64,000 nucleotides of DNA from NCBI GenBank assembly GCA_009823395.1, contig CM020507.1, forward strand, positions 13,258,001-13,322,000, given 5' to 3'. The notes beneath the pieces were generated by a model. It saw nothing but the letters and a program-made list of their open reading frames with translations. It had not been told where the DNA came from and did not search any database. Positions 13,244 through 32,700 of this stretch are shown one piece after another; within the stretch, counting starts at the first letter, position 1; every line of letters starts with the position of its first letter. Made by a program: the position numbers and the translations under genes. Source of the DNA: Thamnaconus septentrionalis. Lineage: Eukaryota > Chordata > Actinopteri > Tetraodontiformes > Monacanthidae.

Positions 13244-13549
13244 TATAAATGATAAGACAACCCGATCATTAAAAAAGCATCAGTATTAAAATCATTGGGG
13301 GGGGGGAATAAAAAGCCCCATAAATACAATATAATACATTTATCATTAAGTAGTTGTGTTTTTTTCCCACACACAGGACAAAGCTCCAGCTGAACCATGT
13401 CCTCTTGGCAGGTCTGCAACAGGTCGAACTTTGCGCACATGCGACACCGTCCCACCGCCCGCTTTCTTCTTTCTTCAGCCGTCTCCACCCCTCAATGCTC
13501 CTCCTGTCTGCCTCCTACCAGACGACCAGACTTCTCTGATATCCGCCTT

Positions 13550-13865
13550 GACAAATTGCCTTATCGGTGGACGAGCCGGTTGGCGCGAACGAAAACATGA
13601 CCTTTCTCAGGAGGGAGGCTCACCGCGCAGAACTTGGGGCTACACTGATCGTCGCCGATAAGAGCCCAAGGAAGAGGATACTGCACGCTCGCACGGAGAC
13701 TTATCTCGGACTACACTGATCTGCCACGATAAAGACCTGGGAGGATAAGGGAGGGCAGTGGAGTGGCAAACAAGCACCATTAGGGTTATTCTATTCATAC
13801 GCGGAGGAATGGGGAGGGAGGGGGGCACGGGCAGTGGACTGGCTAACAAGGCCCATTAGAGGTGC
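13550..13865. promoter_or_regulatory. Tandem GATA-motif modules, candidate enhancer
   Basis: Five GATA-type motifs lie within about 190 bp: CGATAA (as TTATCG, 13561), CGATAAG (13656), AGATAA (as TTATCT, 13701), CGATAA (13727) and GGATAAG (13743). They sit in short duplicated modules. CTACACTGATC...GATAA occurs at 13641-13662 and again at 13711-13732. GGGCAGTGGAGTGGC...CCATTAGGG at about 13751-13785 recurs as GGGCAGTGGACTGGC...CCATTAGAGG at about 13829-13861. This is non-coding by inspection. A regulatory role is inferred from motif density only. Confidence 0.35.
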
Positions 13866-13955
13866 TCAGACTTCTGGACTGATGGTCGGCAGGGAAATTG
13901 ACTGGCTCGCTGATTGACAGGAGAGGACGAGAGCTGAAAGGAGGAGGGCGGGGGG

Positions 13956-13986
13956 TGGGGGTGGTGGTGGTGGTGGTGGTGGTGGG
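13956..13986. repeat. (GGT)n trinucleotide repeat
   Basis: A GGT run of about nine units, preceded by G-rich sequence. Confidence 0.9.
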
Positions 13987-15246
13987 GTTCGATGCAGCAG
14001 AGAAACACACCATGCTTACAAACAGCTTGGAAGGACGGCTGGAGTGGGAAAGGAGACGTCGCACATGAGGAGGTCGCTCGGTGACTTTGGACAAGATTTA
14101 AATGGACGCTGAGTTTGACAAATGTCCAAGACAAATTGCAGAAGAAGTATTGCATTTTAAATAAATGCCAAATAGCATTTGGTCAGTTTAGACTTGTCTC
14201 CGACCTCTGAAGTCCCCTTCCAGGGTGCTGCTGATTTCGTATCAGGTGACATCTGATTGGTAAAATTGAACTTGTTTAAATAACCTTGCACTTTCTTTGC
14301 AAGCAGAAGATGTGCAGGAAGGAGGCTCTTGTTAGCCCGAATTAAAATCTTTTTAAGTGAGCATTGGCGAGTGAAGTTTCGTCCTAGACAGCGGAAGTGA
14401 AGTTAGGGCAAAGAGACGCAACAAAAGAAACAGAGGACGACAGGCAAAGTTAAGGGGGCGCAAGGTACAGGAACACGACAGCTGCATAAATTGAGAGTTA
14501 ACCAAACAAGTATGATGAGGAGGAGGGAGCTGGGGGTGTAAAGGTACACAAAAAAAATAGTTGGGAGTATGCGCACGTGATAAACGGCCCCTCCTGCCAG
14601 CCCCATGCTTGGCTGCTTCAGGACGATGAGGAGGGGAAAGAATAGAGGGTCATACGAGACAGTGGGGTCTTTGTGGCCACTTATCAGCCACTGATGGCGA
14701 AGCAGCAGACCCAGAGAGGTCAGAGAGTGAAAAGAGAGGGATGTGGGTGTCTGGTTCTGAGATTCTCAACCGAGGACAGACTGGAAATGTTAAGGATGTT
14801 AAGTCGTCCTTTTGCTCTGTTTTTGGTTCTTCAGAAAAAAGTCCATCGCGGGGGCAGTGATGCTAAGATTGAAGGGACCAGACCTTCAGTGGTGGAGCGT
14901 GATAAAGCAGAGGAAAAAACAAACGGCCGAAAACGCACCAGGGTGGCATCCTGTAGATCATTTTACCAAGCTGAATGCTCCTTCAGACGGAGCAGGAATG
15001 GAGAGAGAGGAGGGCGGGAGAGCACCGACAAAGAGCCAGGAGGTCAAGTCAAGCCATGTGATATAGAGGGAGGAAAAGAAATAGAGGTAGGCAACAGTTT
15101 GGGTTACCTGGCCGCACTTCCGTCCAGCGTCACGTCCGTCAAACCCAGCTAGGACGGAGAAACCAACAAGTCAGCATTTTTGATGAAGCAAAAAACTTGG
15201 ATTTTAATGGAAAACTTGTGATGCCGCCTTTGCTTTCACACTCGCT

Positions 15247-15250
<4 letters not shown>
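13987..15250. other. Gene-free stretch
   Basis: No gene is supported. An open frame of 159 codons at 14,673-15,152 is not flanked by convincing splice sites and matches no family I know. An inverted copy of the 9033-9053 motif lies at 14,377-14,399. Confidence 0.45.

Positions 15251-15305
<55 letters not shown>
15251..15305. repeat. (CA)n microsatellite
   Basis: A pure CA run of about 55 bp. Confidence 0.95.
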
Positions 15306-15307
<2 letters not shown>

Positions 15308-15414
15308 CCAGTCAGCGGCAGCTCCCAGCTCCCCGCTGTGCGCCTGCAGAGAGGGGTCATGTCAGACATCAGCTCCCAGCGCGTCAGCTCTTTTTCTCCC
15401 ACAATTCAACCCGG

Positions 15415-15700
15415 CTGAGGCTGTCACCGCGCTCCCCCCCCCCCCCGCCTCCCCTGCCCAGACACTGGCCTCCGACGCCCTCCCAGGCCCGCACATAGTT
15501 GTGACGCGCGCACAAAACGCGAGCGCTCGCACGCACGCCTCGTCAGGTGCGCGGCGGCCCCATGGAGTCGGACCCCGACCGGCTGCCCCCACCAACCCCC
15601 CACCCCTCCACACCCCCACCCCAGCGGGGATGCTGATCCTCTGCCGACTCTGCCACCGCAGCCGCCTCATCCTCTCTGTCAGCGAGCACAGGAGAGCAGC
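15415..15700. promoter_or_regulatory. CpG-dense patch, candidate promoter/CpG island
   Basis: By hand count about 16 CpG dinucleotides fall between roughly 15,502 and 15,590, in a window otherwise CpG-poor. A run of 14 C lies just upstream, near 15,433-15,448. A short ATG frame at 15,561 stops after 24 codons, and I see no protein match. It could be the promoter of an unrecognised transcript or a methylation-free regulatory element. Confidence 0.35.
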
Positions 15701-15704
15701 CGGG

Positions 15705-15706
<2 letters not shown>

Positions 15707-15743
<37 letters not shown>
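15707..15743. repeat. (CA)n microsatellite
   Basis: A pure CA run of about 37 bp directly downstream of the CpG-dense patch. Confidence 0.95.
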
Positions 15744-15745
<2 letters not shown>

Positions 15746-16566
15746 CCCAGGTACTTTGTCAGCTTATGGAAACACTGAAGTTGTACATTTTCGACTTTCT
15801 TTGTCACATTTTTTTCTATTTGAAGACTTAAGTTTTTCACCAGATGTTATTTACCTGCTTAGAAAGGCTCAAACGGGTCATCAAAGTATTTTCGAACCAC
15901 AGAAGTCACAGGCCCTGTGCGAACTGGCAATGAGTTCTGAGGCCTCTGGTGCAAGTTTGACTGAATAGAATATAATGATAAGACTTAAACTACAGTGTAC
16001 CAGTTTCAGAGTAGTTCTTGATCTACTGATTACCTTGAAATTTATAGTATCCTGAAATGTGTGACTTTATTTCGAACAATTTAAGAGAAAACGAACAGCA
16101 ACAATAAAAAAAAAACATTTCAATCAAAATTTTAGTGACTATATACAAAGTAAATACAAAGAATTAACAGAAAAACAGCACGCAAACAAGTATTCTTACG
16201 TCTATACATATATATTTGGTTTTGGTTCTTTTCCTTTCTTTCTTTGTCCTAAATGCAATAGGAAGATGTAAATGCTTATCTAGTCCTATACCAATTTCAA
16301 CATACTCATTTAATTACAAATTGTACCATAAAACAACCCTTTCTTTAAAGGGGAAACAGCTGATATGCTTGAAGTGGATAATTCAACTCCTATATTTTGG
16401 TTTTCCATAGAACAATCTATCTGGCATGCGCTGCTTGGCACCATCAGCCCTAATTTAGTCCTAAACCAGTTGAGTGCCTGTCTAAGTAGAATGAGGAATC
16501 AAACAGTTTATTCAACATCGTGCATCGATATGACAGAGACATAATTGCCGTCGCTGGATGGGAAGA

Positions 16567-17135
16567 GGACAGGAGGACAATGCAAAGGCATGCAGTGCCA
16601 ACAAAGCTGCGGCTGAACAGCATTCTGTTAGGCAGCCTGGGGATTGGTCATTGTGCCCCTGTCGTCCTGCGCGTTTCCCTCGCTTTAATTAAAACACTTG
16701 TTAGCGTGGCAGACGTAACGAAACCGGCTGCAGCCAAGTGAGCAACAAAGTCTGCGAAGTGCAGACTTCTTGTTTTTTTTTTTTCCAATCGATCCTATTT
16801 TTCTTGTCTGTTGCGCCCCCATGAAATAAATGCAGCTTATAGCATCAATAAGACATCATGGGATTTGTATGTTTGGCGAAGATTTAAAAAACCACGAGGA
16901 CAATGCAGAGGAATGCAGCGCCAGCAGAGCTTCATTTGACTGATGTTCTGTAAGGCCGCCAGGAGGAGGACGGCGCATTGTCTCCCCGTGATTGGTCGCT
17001 TGTCTCGGCCGACTCCACAGCATCACCTCCGTCAACACGGGAATGCTCCCCTGCTGTTTGGCTCTCTATTGTGGGCAAAGGGGGCAAGCGCTTGCATGAG
17101 TGATGACTTAACAAAACCGCTATAAATGAAGCCGA
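16567..17135. repeat. Diverged local duplication, possibly conserved non-coding
   Basis: A block beginning GAGGACAATGCAAAGG at about 16,567 is echoed about 330 bp later by GAGGACAATGCAGAGG at 16,896. The order of short matches that follows is shared: GCCA(A/G)CA(A/G)AGCT, TTCTGT(T/A)AGGC, GATTGGTC, AAAACCG/GAAACCGG. The copies are strongly diverged, which suggests an old tandem duplication. The block is GC-balanced and non-repetitive otherwise. No coding frame is consistent between the copies. Confidence 0.4.
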
Positions 17136-17977
17136 GCCAGCTTGTCGACGGCGGATTTCGAGATTTCTGAGGCCGCTTGAGCCGTTGGCCACGTGGGAGC
17201 GTGCGCCGTCTGCTTACGTCCAGCATGTTGCCACTGGGCTGCGGTTAAAGATGGGAGATTTTCTGCTTCAGTTCTCCGGGAAACACGCCAAGAGCTTCTA
17301 AACAAGTCTGCATTCACGCAAACTCATTTATACACTTGTGGCAGGGACTTGCTTGCAGAATGCAGAGGCCAGGGATCAACACATTAACCTATCAATCACC
17401 TGATAACCACGACCCCCCAGCATTTGTTGATATATCATATGCCAACAAATGCTATATGATAACATATGTAAAAAAAAAAAAACAAACTGTTTTTCTATAT
17501 GAGCTTGTGCATTAACTTTAAACATATGAATCAATAAATGTCACACTTATTTCCTGGTGCGCAGTTGGCCACGATAAGGTCTTGATTTTACGTTGCAAAA
17601 AAGACAGCTTAAAGATTTGGATTTCTGCATTGTGCTTCTTTTAAGTGTGTGCAAAAGTGTGGACTGGGAGGATTGAAAGCCCGACGTGAAGAAACATACT
17701 GACTGATTGCAGTGGCTGTGCAGAAAGTGTCAGACATCAGAAACCAAAGGCAAGCAAGCTCGTGAACGGAGCTTCATCTGACAGAACTAACAGGCAACGG
17801 ACAGCAAAGTGTCTCCGATCAGCTGTGTGGCTTTGGTAGTTGTCTTGTGTCTGCTGTTTCTTCTCAGATTAGTTGGAGCATCAGTGAAAGAGCCAAACAC
17901 TGACCAAGACTGAAGAACAGACAGAGGCAAATTCAGATGTGGGAACCGTTGGCAGTTACCAGGTCAGGAATCCATCA

Positions 17978-17980
<3 letters not shown>

Positions 17981-18015
<35 letters not shown>
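17981..18015. repeat. (GT)n microsatellite
   Basis: A pure GT run of about 35 bp. Confidence 0.95.
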
Positions 18016-18018
<3 letters not shown>

Positions 18019-18725
18019 AAATCTTTTCTAATCTATCCGTCAATTTTAAAACTTACATAAAAAATATATATGTGTGTGTAGCATAACATACCTTCTGCCC
18101 CCTGAAAGGGCCTTTCTATTGACCAGTGTGTGGACATCTTTCTGTGTATTTCTCGGGTGGGCGGGCTGGGGTTTGGGGTTGGGATGCAGGGGGGGGCGGC
18201 GGTAACATCCCAGACGTGTTGCCACGGTGACAAGGTGCTCCCTGCCGCCGTCGGGTCTCGGCCAAGTTGGGCGCCATGGTGACTGGGTGGTGACAGACTT
18301 AGTGACGAGTCCGCCGGGACACTAGGGGTAGGGTCACCGTTGTGGGCATGTGCAGTCGCAACGAGTAGCCCGCGACTGCACCCGCGCATGTCCTTGATGC
18401 CGCTGGCGTGAGAGCGTGAGTCCCATGTAGACTGCAAGACTACAAGGTTTTGCATGTGATGTGCAACAATAAAGTGTCTAAAAATATATATTCATGGATC
18501 CACATCATCCAACAGGGCCAGTGCATATTGTGTTAGTGCATGTGTGTGTACACAAATGTGTCAATGCATTTCTTGTGAAACTATTTGCTAAACTCAACAT
18601 GCAGTATTACCTTCCGTCATTATTACACTTAAGCAAAGCTCTTTGTAGTTGTCACATCGAGGCACAACATCCATTTCAATGCACACAGGACATTTGCTAA
18701 CGCCAAGTGTGCACACGCATGTATG

Positions 18726-18728
<3 letters not shown>

Positions 18729-18761
<33 letters not shown>

Positions 18762-18985
18762 GGGGTGATAGTGGGGGGTATTTGTGTGAGCTTGCATATT
18801 AATGACTTCGCCTGAGCACTGAAGCAGCGCGGTGATTTATATTTCTGTCTTACATGATAATTAAGAACCGGCTCATTTGTGTGGATGTTCATTTTCAAAC
18901 ACACACAGTCTCCCACGATACATCGATACACAGCCGGCATACCTGATCAAATAAACTGATAAAAAAAATCCTTGACAAGTGGCCT

Positions 18986-19022
<37 letters not shown>
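18729..19022. repeat. (TG)n ... (AC)n microsatellite pair
   Basis: A TG tract (18,729-18,759) and an AC tract (18,987-19,022) flank about 230 bp of unique sequence. This is a third inverted dinucleotide pair in the region. Confidence 0.9.
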
Positions 19023-19024
<2 letters not shown>

Positions 19025-21120
19025 CCAAAACCTGACTCGGATGACAGAAAAAAGGCAAGGAGCCACAGTTTGGGCTTCCTGCTGTGGTGGGTCGTGACCC
19101 CTATCAGACTCTGTGTCACTCTGCCTATTGTGCACTGCGCACAGCCCAAGCTTACACACACATACACACACACATTAACATGGCATTACATGGTCTCCAT
19201 GACAATGCTGGTGGTGAGGGGCAACAGCAAGGCGGCAGAATGGCGCTGTGGATCTGATGGGAAGGTCCGCTGGTTAATACAATCACTGTAACTGAGTTGA
19301 ATCTACAGGTGTAAGCACCTGCATGGTTCACGATGTGACGATCACAGAAGCTGACAGTGACGCAGGGAGTGAGTAAAGACTGACATAGAGTGCACTGTAC
19401 TGCTTGAATTTATTTCATGCTTACCGAATAAGTAAACTTGAACTTTCCTTATAGTTTAACATTTCACTTCAGATATTTTATATGTTTCACACTGTTAATT
19501 TACTTGTTTGAAGCAAGGCATTTGAGGGTGAGTGTGATGACAGTGGAAGAGTGGCCCTGAGATCCAGAGTGTATTCAAAATTTTGATATCATTTCATCAT
19601 CAGTGAAAGCACAAAACAGTCCCTCACAAATACAAAAAAATGAAGACGTCGTGACGCGCATCCCACCACAAATAATGTAAGTCTGCTGCCCCCTTTTGGT
19701 GGAAAGAGGTATATAATAAGTAATCACAGCGTAGCCTCGCAGAGTAACCTCGCAGAGCTCACTCAACATGTAAATATGCACCAAAAGTAAAGCATTAACA
19801 ATATACAGCAATGCACTGTAACAATACAATTACAATCGCATCTAAATTGAATTAATTTAATTAAAACGTCTTTACTGTGGCTTCCTAGAAAGTCAAGTTT
19901 TTATTATTTCCCCCCAACAAGAACTGGGATTACTTTTTTGTAATGTAATTGTCTGTTGCAAAATCAATACTTACTTTATTAGTATATGACTGAACACATA
20001 GCAGGATTTAATACTTTAATCTTTCAAATTTTGTATTCATATAATGGTTCTTTTATTATCTTTTACGTAATAATTATATGAATTTGTTATGAAATATCGG
20101 AACATGCGTAAACGGAAGTCAATTGCAGACCACTATCTTGACTTAGCAGCGGTTTCCGCCTATTCCTCAGTCTGGCCAATCAACGAAGCAGGTGTCTTGC
20201 CAGAAAGTGATCGCCTCGAAAAGAAAATCAGTACAGTACTTGGGAGCGCGCGCTTCCTCTTAAAGCCACAGCGTTTAAATAATGCGCGTAATCGTTTGAC
20301 GAGTATTTGGAGCGTACGAGTACGATAATTGTATATATATCACCGAGGAAATGCAAATATTCTAAGTATTTCTTTTTTGAAAGATGAAACTTTGTATAAT
20401 AGATCAATTTTGTCTGTAAATTCTTCTGGCACTTAGATGCTCTCAACTGGTGAATATGTAGTCACACAACAGAAATAAGATATATTGTAGTTGGTAATCC
20501 GTAACAGGTATTAGACCTTTAAAGGTAACAGAGGCACAAAATTGAGAAAGTAGGCACTAATTTATCCTGAATAACATTGGGTCGTTTTGAAAGACAAGTC
20601 ACGTCACGTAGTGGAGACGACGAAACTTGCTCTGAACTACTTTGCTGTTTTTCCTTACACTGAAAGCTGCACTTTAAAGCTGGTACATCGTATTTGAGCT
20701 TTATATTTACTTCACACGTGCCAAAGCAACCCTGAGGAAGTCGGCAAGCGTGCGCGCCCCCAAGACCCACGATCGACTTCTGGCAGCGGAACACTTTTTG
20801 TCATACCAGCGGTGCATCCTCCAATACCGCTGGAGTTCGCGGGAAACCGGCTGTTGTCGTGGTTTCATCAAGTGAAATTGAGCTCTGGATATTCCCGACT
20901 AGTGCCAAAACAGGATTGCCGTAATTTTGACTCTATTATAAATGTCGTCGATGAGGAATGGAGCCGTGACACAGTTCTAGAGCGACGTCGTGGCGCCTGC
21001 TTGTTATGCATGCTAACTGTCACAGCGGCTAACAGAAACGCCGTGCTTCGCACGACAGGGCGCCGCTAGTCGCAACGAGACAAAGAGTCGTAACTGTCAG
21101 TAGGAAACTGTCGCCTCAAA

Positions 21121-28518
<7,398 letters not shown>

Positions 28519-28646
28519 AACCTGTGACATTTGTGGGACAAAAAAAGGTTTTTAATGGTATTGTCATAACTCTTGGCTAACGTGAGTGTTTTTGACACAA
28601 CGACCCGTCTTGCTGGGAAACTACTGAGATCCAAGTGTTGCCATTA

Positions 28647-28652
28647 AATAAA
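28647..28652 (+). terminator. smarcad1 polyadenylation signal
   Basis: A canonical AATAAA about 130 bp after the smarcad1 stop codon. It is the first such hexamer downstream of the gene. Confidence 0.7.
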
Positions 28653-28659
28653 ATTAGCT

Positions 28660-29702
28660 GCAAAATGTGACACCATATTTGCTGCGTATCATAACAACCG
28701 TGCCTAAAACACTATTTTTACACGCACACTATCTTTTTTTTCTCTCGCAACGGTAAGACCGGAATGTTAAAGGCCGAAAGAAGCCCCCGATGTGCACTCC
28801 TCAAACTCCATAAGGCTCTTAAGCTATAAGGACTTGAAAAAAAAAGTAGAAGTCAGACGCAGCCTAAGTTGGTCTGGGATTTTCCAGATATCTGAATAAA
28901 CTGAGGGTTAAGCCACCATGCAGTTTTAAAGCGACGTTCAGATGATGTCGCTTAATAAAATGTTGTGCTCACACCTCCTGAGCAAGAAAATACACAAGCA
29001 CCACAAGTATTCCCGAAAAAACAAATGAAAAGAGTTGAAAATGAGTTGTTCTTTTTTTTCTACTTTCGGTCTGAAGCAAAGTGACACAAAAGTTGAATGA
29101 GTTGTTGAACTAGCTGCTGCATTTACGTGCTGTTAAGTGACTGATGTCTTGTGAGCGTTGAAGTGTTACGTTAGGAAATTATCACCGTTTATAAGTGTTT
29201 TTTTTTAAATTTCCTGTTAAACATAAATAAAAGAAAACATTTGGATAAATAACTGTGTCATGATGCCTGTAGTTGAGAAGCTGCCATAAATAGAAGTTTG
29301 TTTTCTATGTGATCAAGTCGTTTGCTGGCAGACATTTCACTGTAAATGGCAAACACAAATCTTTAAGTTGAAACACAGTTTGTTTTAATACATTGCAGTG
29401 TAAGTTTACATATCTTAATATACATCATCTTATTTTTTCAGGTTTTTTTGCAGCGATAAATGTCAATGTGTCATGCAAATCAAAAAAGTGACTTTCTGCA
29501 ATGTGCAATCAATTCTCAAGCGATTTGATTCTGGTTTGTTGGGTAAAAAAAAAAATTGAACAGTAATAAACCATTTAGTACTACAATCACTGGATTATTT
29601 GGAGACACACTTTGAGAGAATGGGGAAATTTGATAAATGGAAAAGGAAGTTAAAAAAAAAAAAGGCGCTTTATGTTGAAAACCATGACACTCGACAAATG
29701 AC
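28660..29702. other. Intergenic gap between convergent genes
   Basis: About 1 kb lies between the smarcad1 end and the stop codon of the perforin-like gene, which points the other way. It is AT-rich and has no exon. An ATTAAA on the minus strand (29,384-29,389) could be the perforin poly(A) signal. Confidence 0.5.
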
Positions 29703-32700
29703 CTACTCTGCGTTGGGAGAGTAACGTCCACACCGGAAGCCCGTCAGGTGTGCATCGCACTTGATAGAGTAGGAGAAGTAGAGGACTCCTTTCTTGAGCT
29801 GGCAGCTCAAAGAGCGGGTTCCTTTCTCGGGGAAGACGATGCATCGACCTGCTACGTCGTTATAAAAGACGTCCCTGTCCCATACCTCGAGCCTCAGCTC
29901 CTGGCCCACCTCCACTGATCCCAAGCTGTAAGACACGTTCCACACGGGGTCATTGTCATCCAGCACAGTCTCCGTCTCCTCGTAGATTCCATTGTAGAAG
30001 ATCTTCACGTAAGCATCCGTTTTCGTGAAAGTGTCGGCCCTCAAACCCGTCGCTTTGTGAATAGCCAGTCTGAAAGTCCCCCTCCCGGACCGCAGGGGGC
30101 AGCAGTTGTGGTCCAGGTTTGGAGCTGGGGAGCAGTTCTTCAAACCCATCTGCTCCTGCTTCAGCTGATTCTCTTGAATGTACTCGGTGACGGCTTTTCT
30201 GAGATTGGCGCTTATCTGAGGGTCCTCCACCAGGTGGTGCAGAGGGAAAATGGCGTAGGACACGACGTCAGGGTTGTCCTGGAGACTGGTCATCCAGCTG
30301 TTGTAGGCGTCGGATGGATCTTGCTGGTAGAGGATGTCGGGAAAGTACCGCTCCCCGCCGATGACCTCGGTCTTGTGGGTCATGAATCCTTGGTAGAAGC
30401 CCATACTCAAGTTACTCCTCAGGAGATTGTCGCACTTGTTGGAGAAGGACGCGTTGCCGGGGAGAAAGCCGAGAGACAGGCGGAGTTCCACGTTCAGGCA
30501 GTTCTTGATGTCCGTCTCAGAGAAACCCTTCAGTGTGGCCAGACATGTCCGGTAGGCTGTGATTCTCCTCACCTTGCCCCCGAGCTGGACCTGTAAGTTG
30601 TGAGCAAATGATTACATGGCCAGAGGAGTTTTGTTTTTATTGTTATTGTTGGGGTTTTTTTGTACCAAAGGTTTTCTCATTGTGTTGCACTTGCTGAAGC
30701 AACTACAGTAATGAACACAACTACAGCATAACCATTCTTAAAGGTTGAGTGTGTAATTTGCAGAATCTTTGAAAAGAAGCAGCGACATCAAGTGGTTACA
30801 TTAGAGATTGCAGCGCTCTTTTGCCAATGTCACCATCCTCTCTCGAGCTTGCCAGTAAACTACAGTGGCCTGCCTGTACAAACCTGGGTACCTTGTCCAT
30901 CATCTCCTTCATTAGTTTATTTGAAAATGCTTCCTTAGAAATATGGTGGAAGATGGTAGCTATCTGGGAGTGAGACCCTTGATATATGTATATTCTTATA
31001 TACATAGAAGAATCGTTCTGAGGGTAGGAAAACCAAATTACTTTTATTGTACTGTGTAGACACTATTATTTACATATTTATGGACTGTATGGTAAGCTGT
31101 TGCCTGTATAAAAATCATAAATTTAGCCAAATTCTACGCACTGGACCTTTAAGCATATATTTCAGTAGAAGGTCTGACCTGGTGTATGTAGTGGGTTCCA
31201 TATGTGTCTATCAGCCGTCTGTAAAGGGCTCTCTCCTGGTCTGTGCTTGATCCCTGCGGGAGTCTTTTCAGATGTTTTGTGAACTCTTCACTCAGCTCTG
31301 GGTGATCAGCCAGTCTGTAGCTATTAAAACAAACCATATGTAAGCAAAATACAGCCTGAGCTCTGGTTATGAAAAAACAGCTTTGAGCCATGATTACCTG
31401 TTGCAACTTTTGGAAACTTGTATTTTCTGTCTGCCTCTTTGTTTTTTGTTTGTTTTTTTTGTTTTTTTTTACAGTCCAAAGTATTTTACAAGCTGGCACT
31501 CAAAGTATTTATGAGCTAGTTAGTCTTAAAGTCTTGCTGTTAGTACAGTATTACAACACTAGAACCTACTTTAATACAGGAAAACAGCTTGGAAGTATTC
31601 AAATGAGAATATATTATTGGCCCCCTAAATTACAAACTTTTAGTTGCATATCAGTCTCAGAAAACTGAGAAGCACGCTAATAAGCAATACATTAGTACAT
31701 CACTTGTTTTCTACAAAAAATAATTAGTAGTATTTTTAATGCAGCATTTTGCCAACTCTACTCCTCCTTACCTGTAGTATGTACAGCTAATCTCATGAAT
31801 GGCAAACGTGGCCCGGTCCACGCTGTGCTGTGAACGGGCAAACTTTGCCAAGTCTGAGCGGCTCCCTCCCAACACTGCGTTGCCATAGTTCTCCAAACTC
31901 AAACCGAGGCCCCAGTTGTTTTTCACCAGTGAGTTGGAGCTGCGCAGCAAGGAGTCCACAGAGTGGTGGAGGGCGCTGGAGAGCTGCTTGCTGCAGCGAC
32001 TGAAAGGGCGCCAGTCGAGCACCGAAGCCGGGAGCCTCTGAATCTGTCAATAGGAGAAAGTGAAGTTGGAGTTGAAGTTGCACGTGAAGATTCAAAAGTA
32101 TTGACATTCGGTGCTGAAGTAAAAGTATGGGTACTTGGGTGAAAGTACTGATTCAACTATTTTAAAAGTAAAAGTAAGAAAGTACAGGTTCTGAATTGTA
32201 CTTCAGTAAAAAGTAAAAAATATTTATTTTTTTTTGACCTAGGTGAAACAATACATTTGTTGATTATTTTGCAAAAACGAAAATAATCTGGACAGGCAAG
32301 ACCATCTGGATCATTTTTAACAGCTTTGCTTCAATACTATAGTTTCTTTTGTCTTTTTGACTACTGCACAACCAAACTGTAATCAGAAATAGTTCCGGCC
32401 AGTGAGCCATTACTGGATGTTTAAACTTCCAATAAAAATAAACAATGTTATTTTCTACATGTTCTGTACTGAAAACGTACTGAACAGCGACTGCAAAGCT
32501 GAGGAACTCTCAAATAATCTCCCTCTAAAATATAGCATCCACTTTTATATTAAACTACACAACAGCAGAGTTTAAATAGCTCCACTTCAAGCAACATCAT
32601 CTATGATAAACAATAAGTGAAACACTTTCACCAGGATTTGTATCTTTAAAACGCGATGCACAAGCATGTTTTTCCAATGTAAGGACTAGAAAGTACAGAT

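Larger units (their letters stand above)
17136..20550. other. Gene-free stretch with microsatellites
   Basis: No gene is supported. It holds (GT)n at 17,981-18,015, (TG)n at 18,729-18,759 and (AC)n at 18,987-19,022. Short open frames at 20,089-20,328 and on the minus strand at 20,519-20,794 have no recognisable domain. Confidence 0.5.

Noticed and set aside
14673..15152. Open frame of 159 codons, plus strand
   Set aside because: Composition resembles translated non-coding DNA, no family is recognised, and a competing frame overlaps it.
15501..15968. Open frame of 155 codons through the CpG-dense patch
   Set aside because: It runs through a CA microsatellite (threonine-histidine repeat). The CpG richness alone explains the lack of stops.
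20519..21069. A divergent gene upstream of smarcad1
   Set aside because: Short frames on both strands exist, but none shows a domain or splice sites. The region is more likely the smarcad1 promoter and 5' UTR.
30057..30596. Open frame of 179 codons opposite perforin exon 4
   Set aside because: Antisense to a confidently assigned coding exon and without any recognisable domain.
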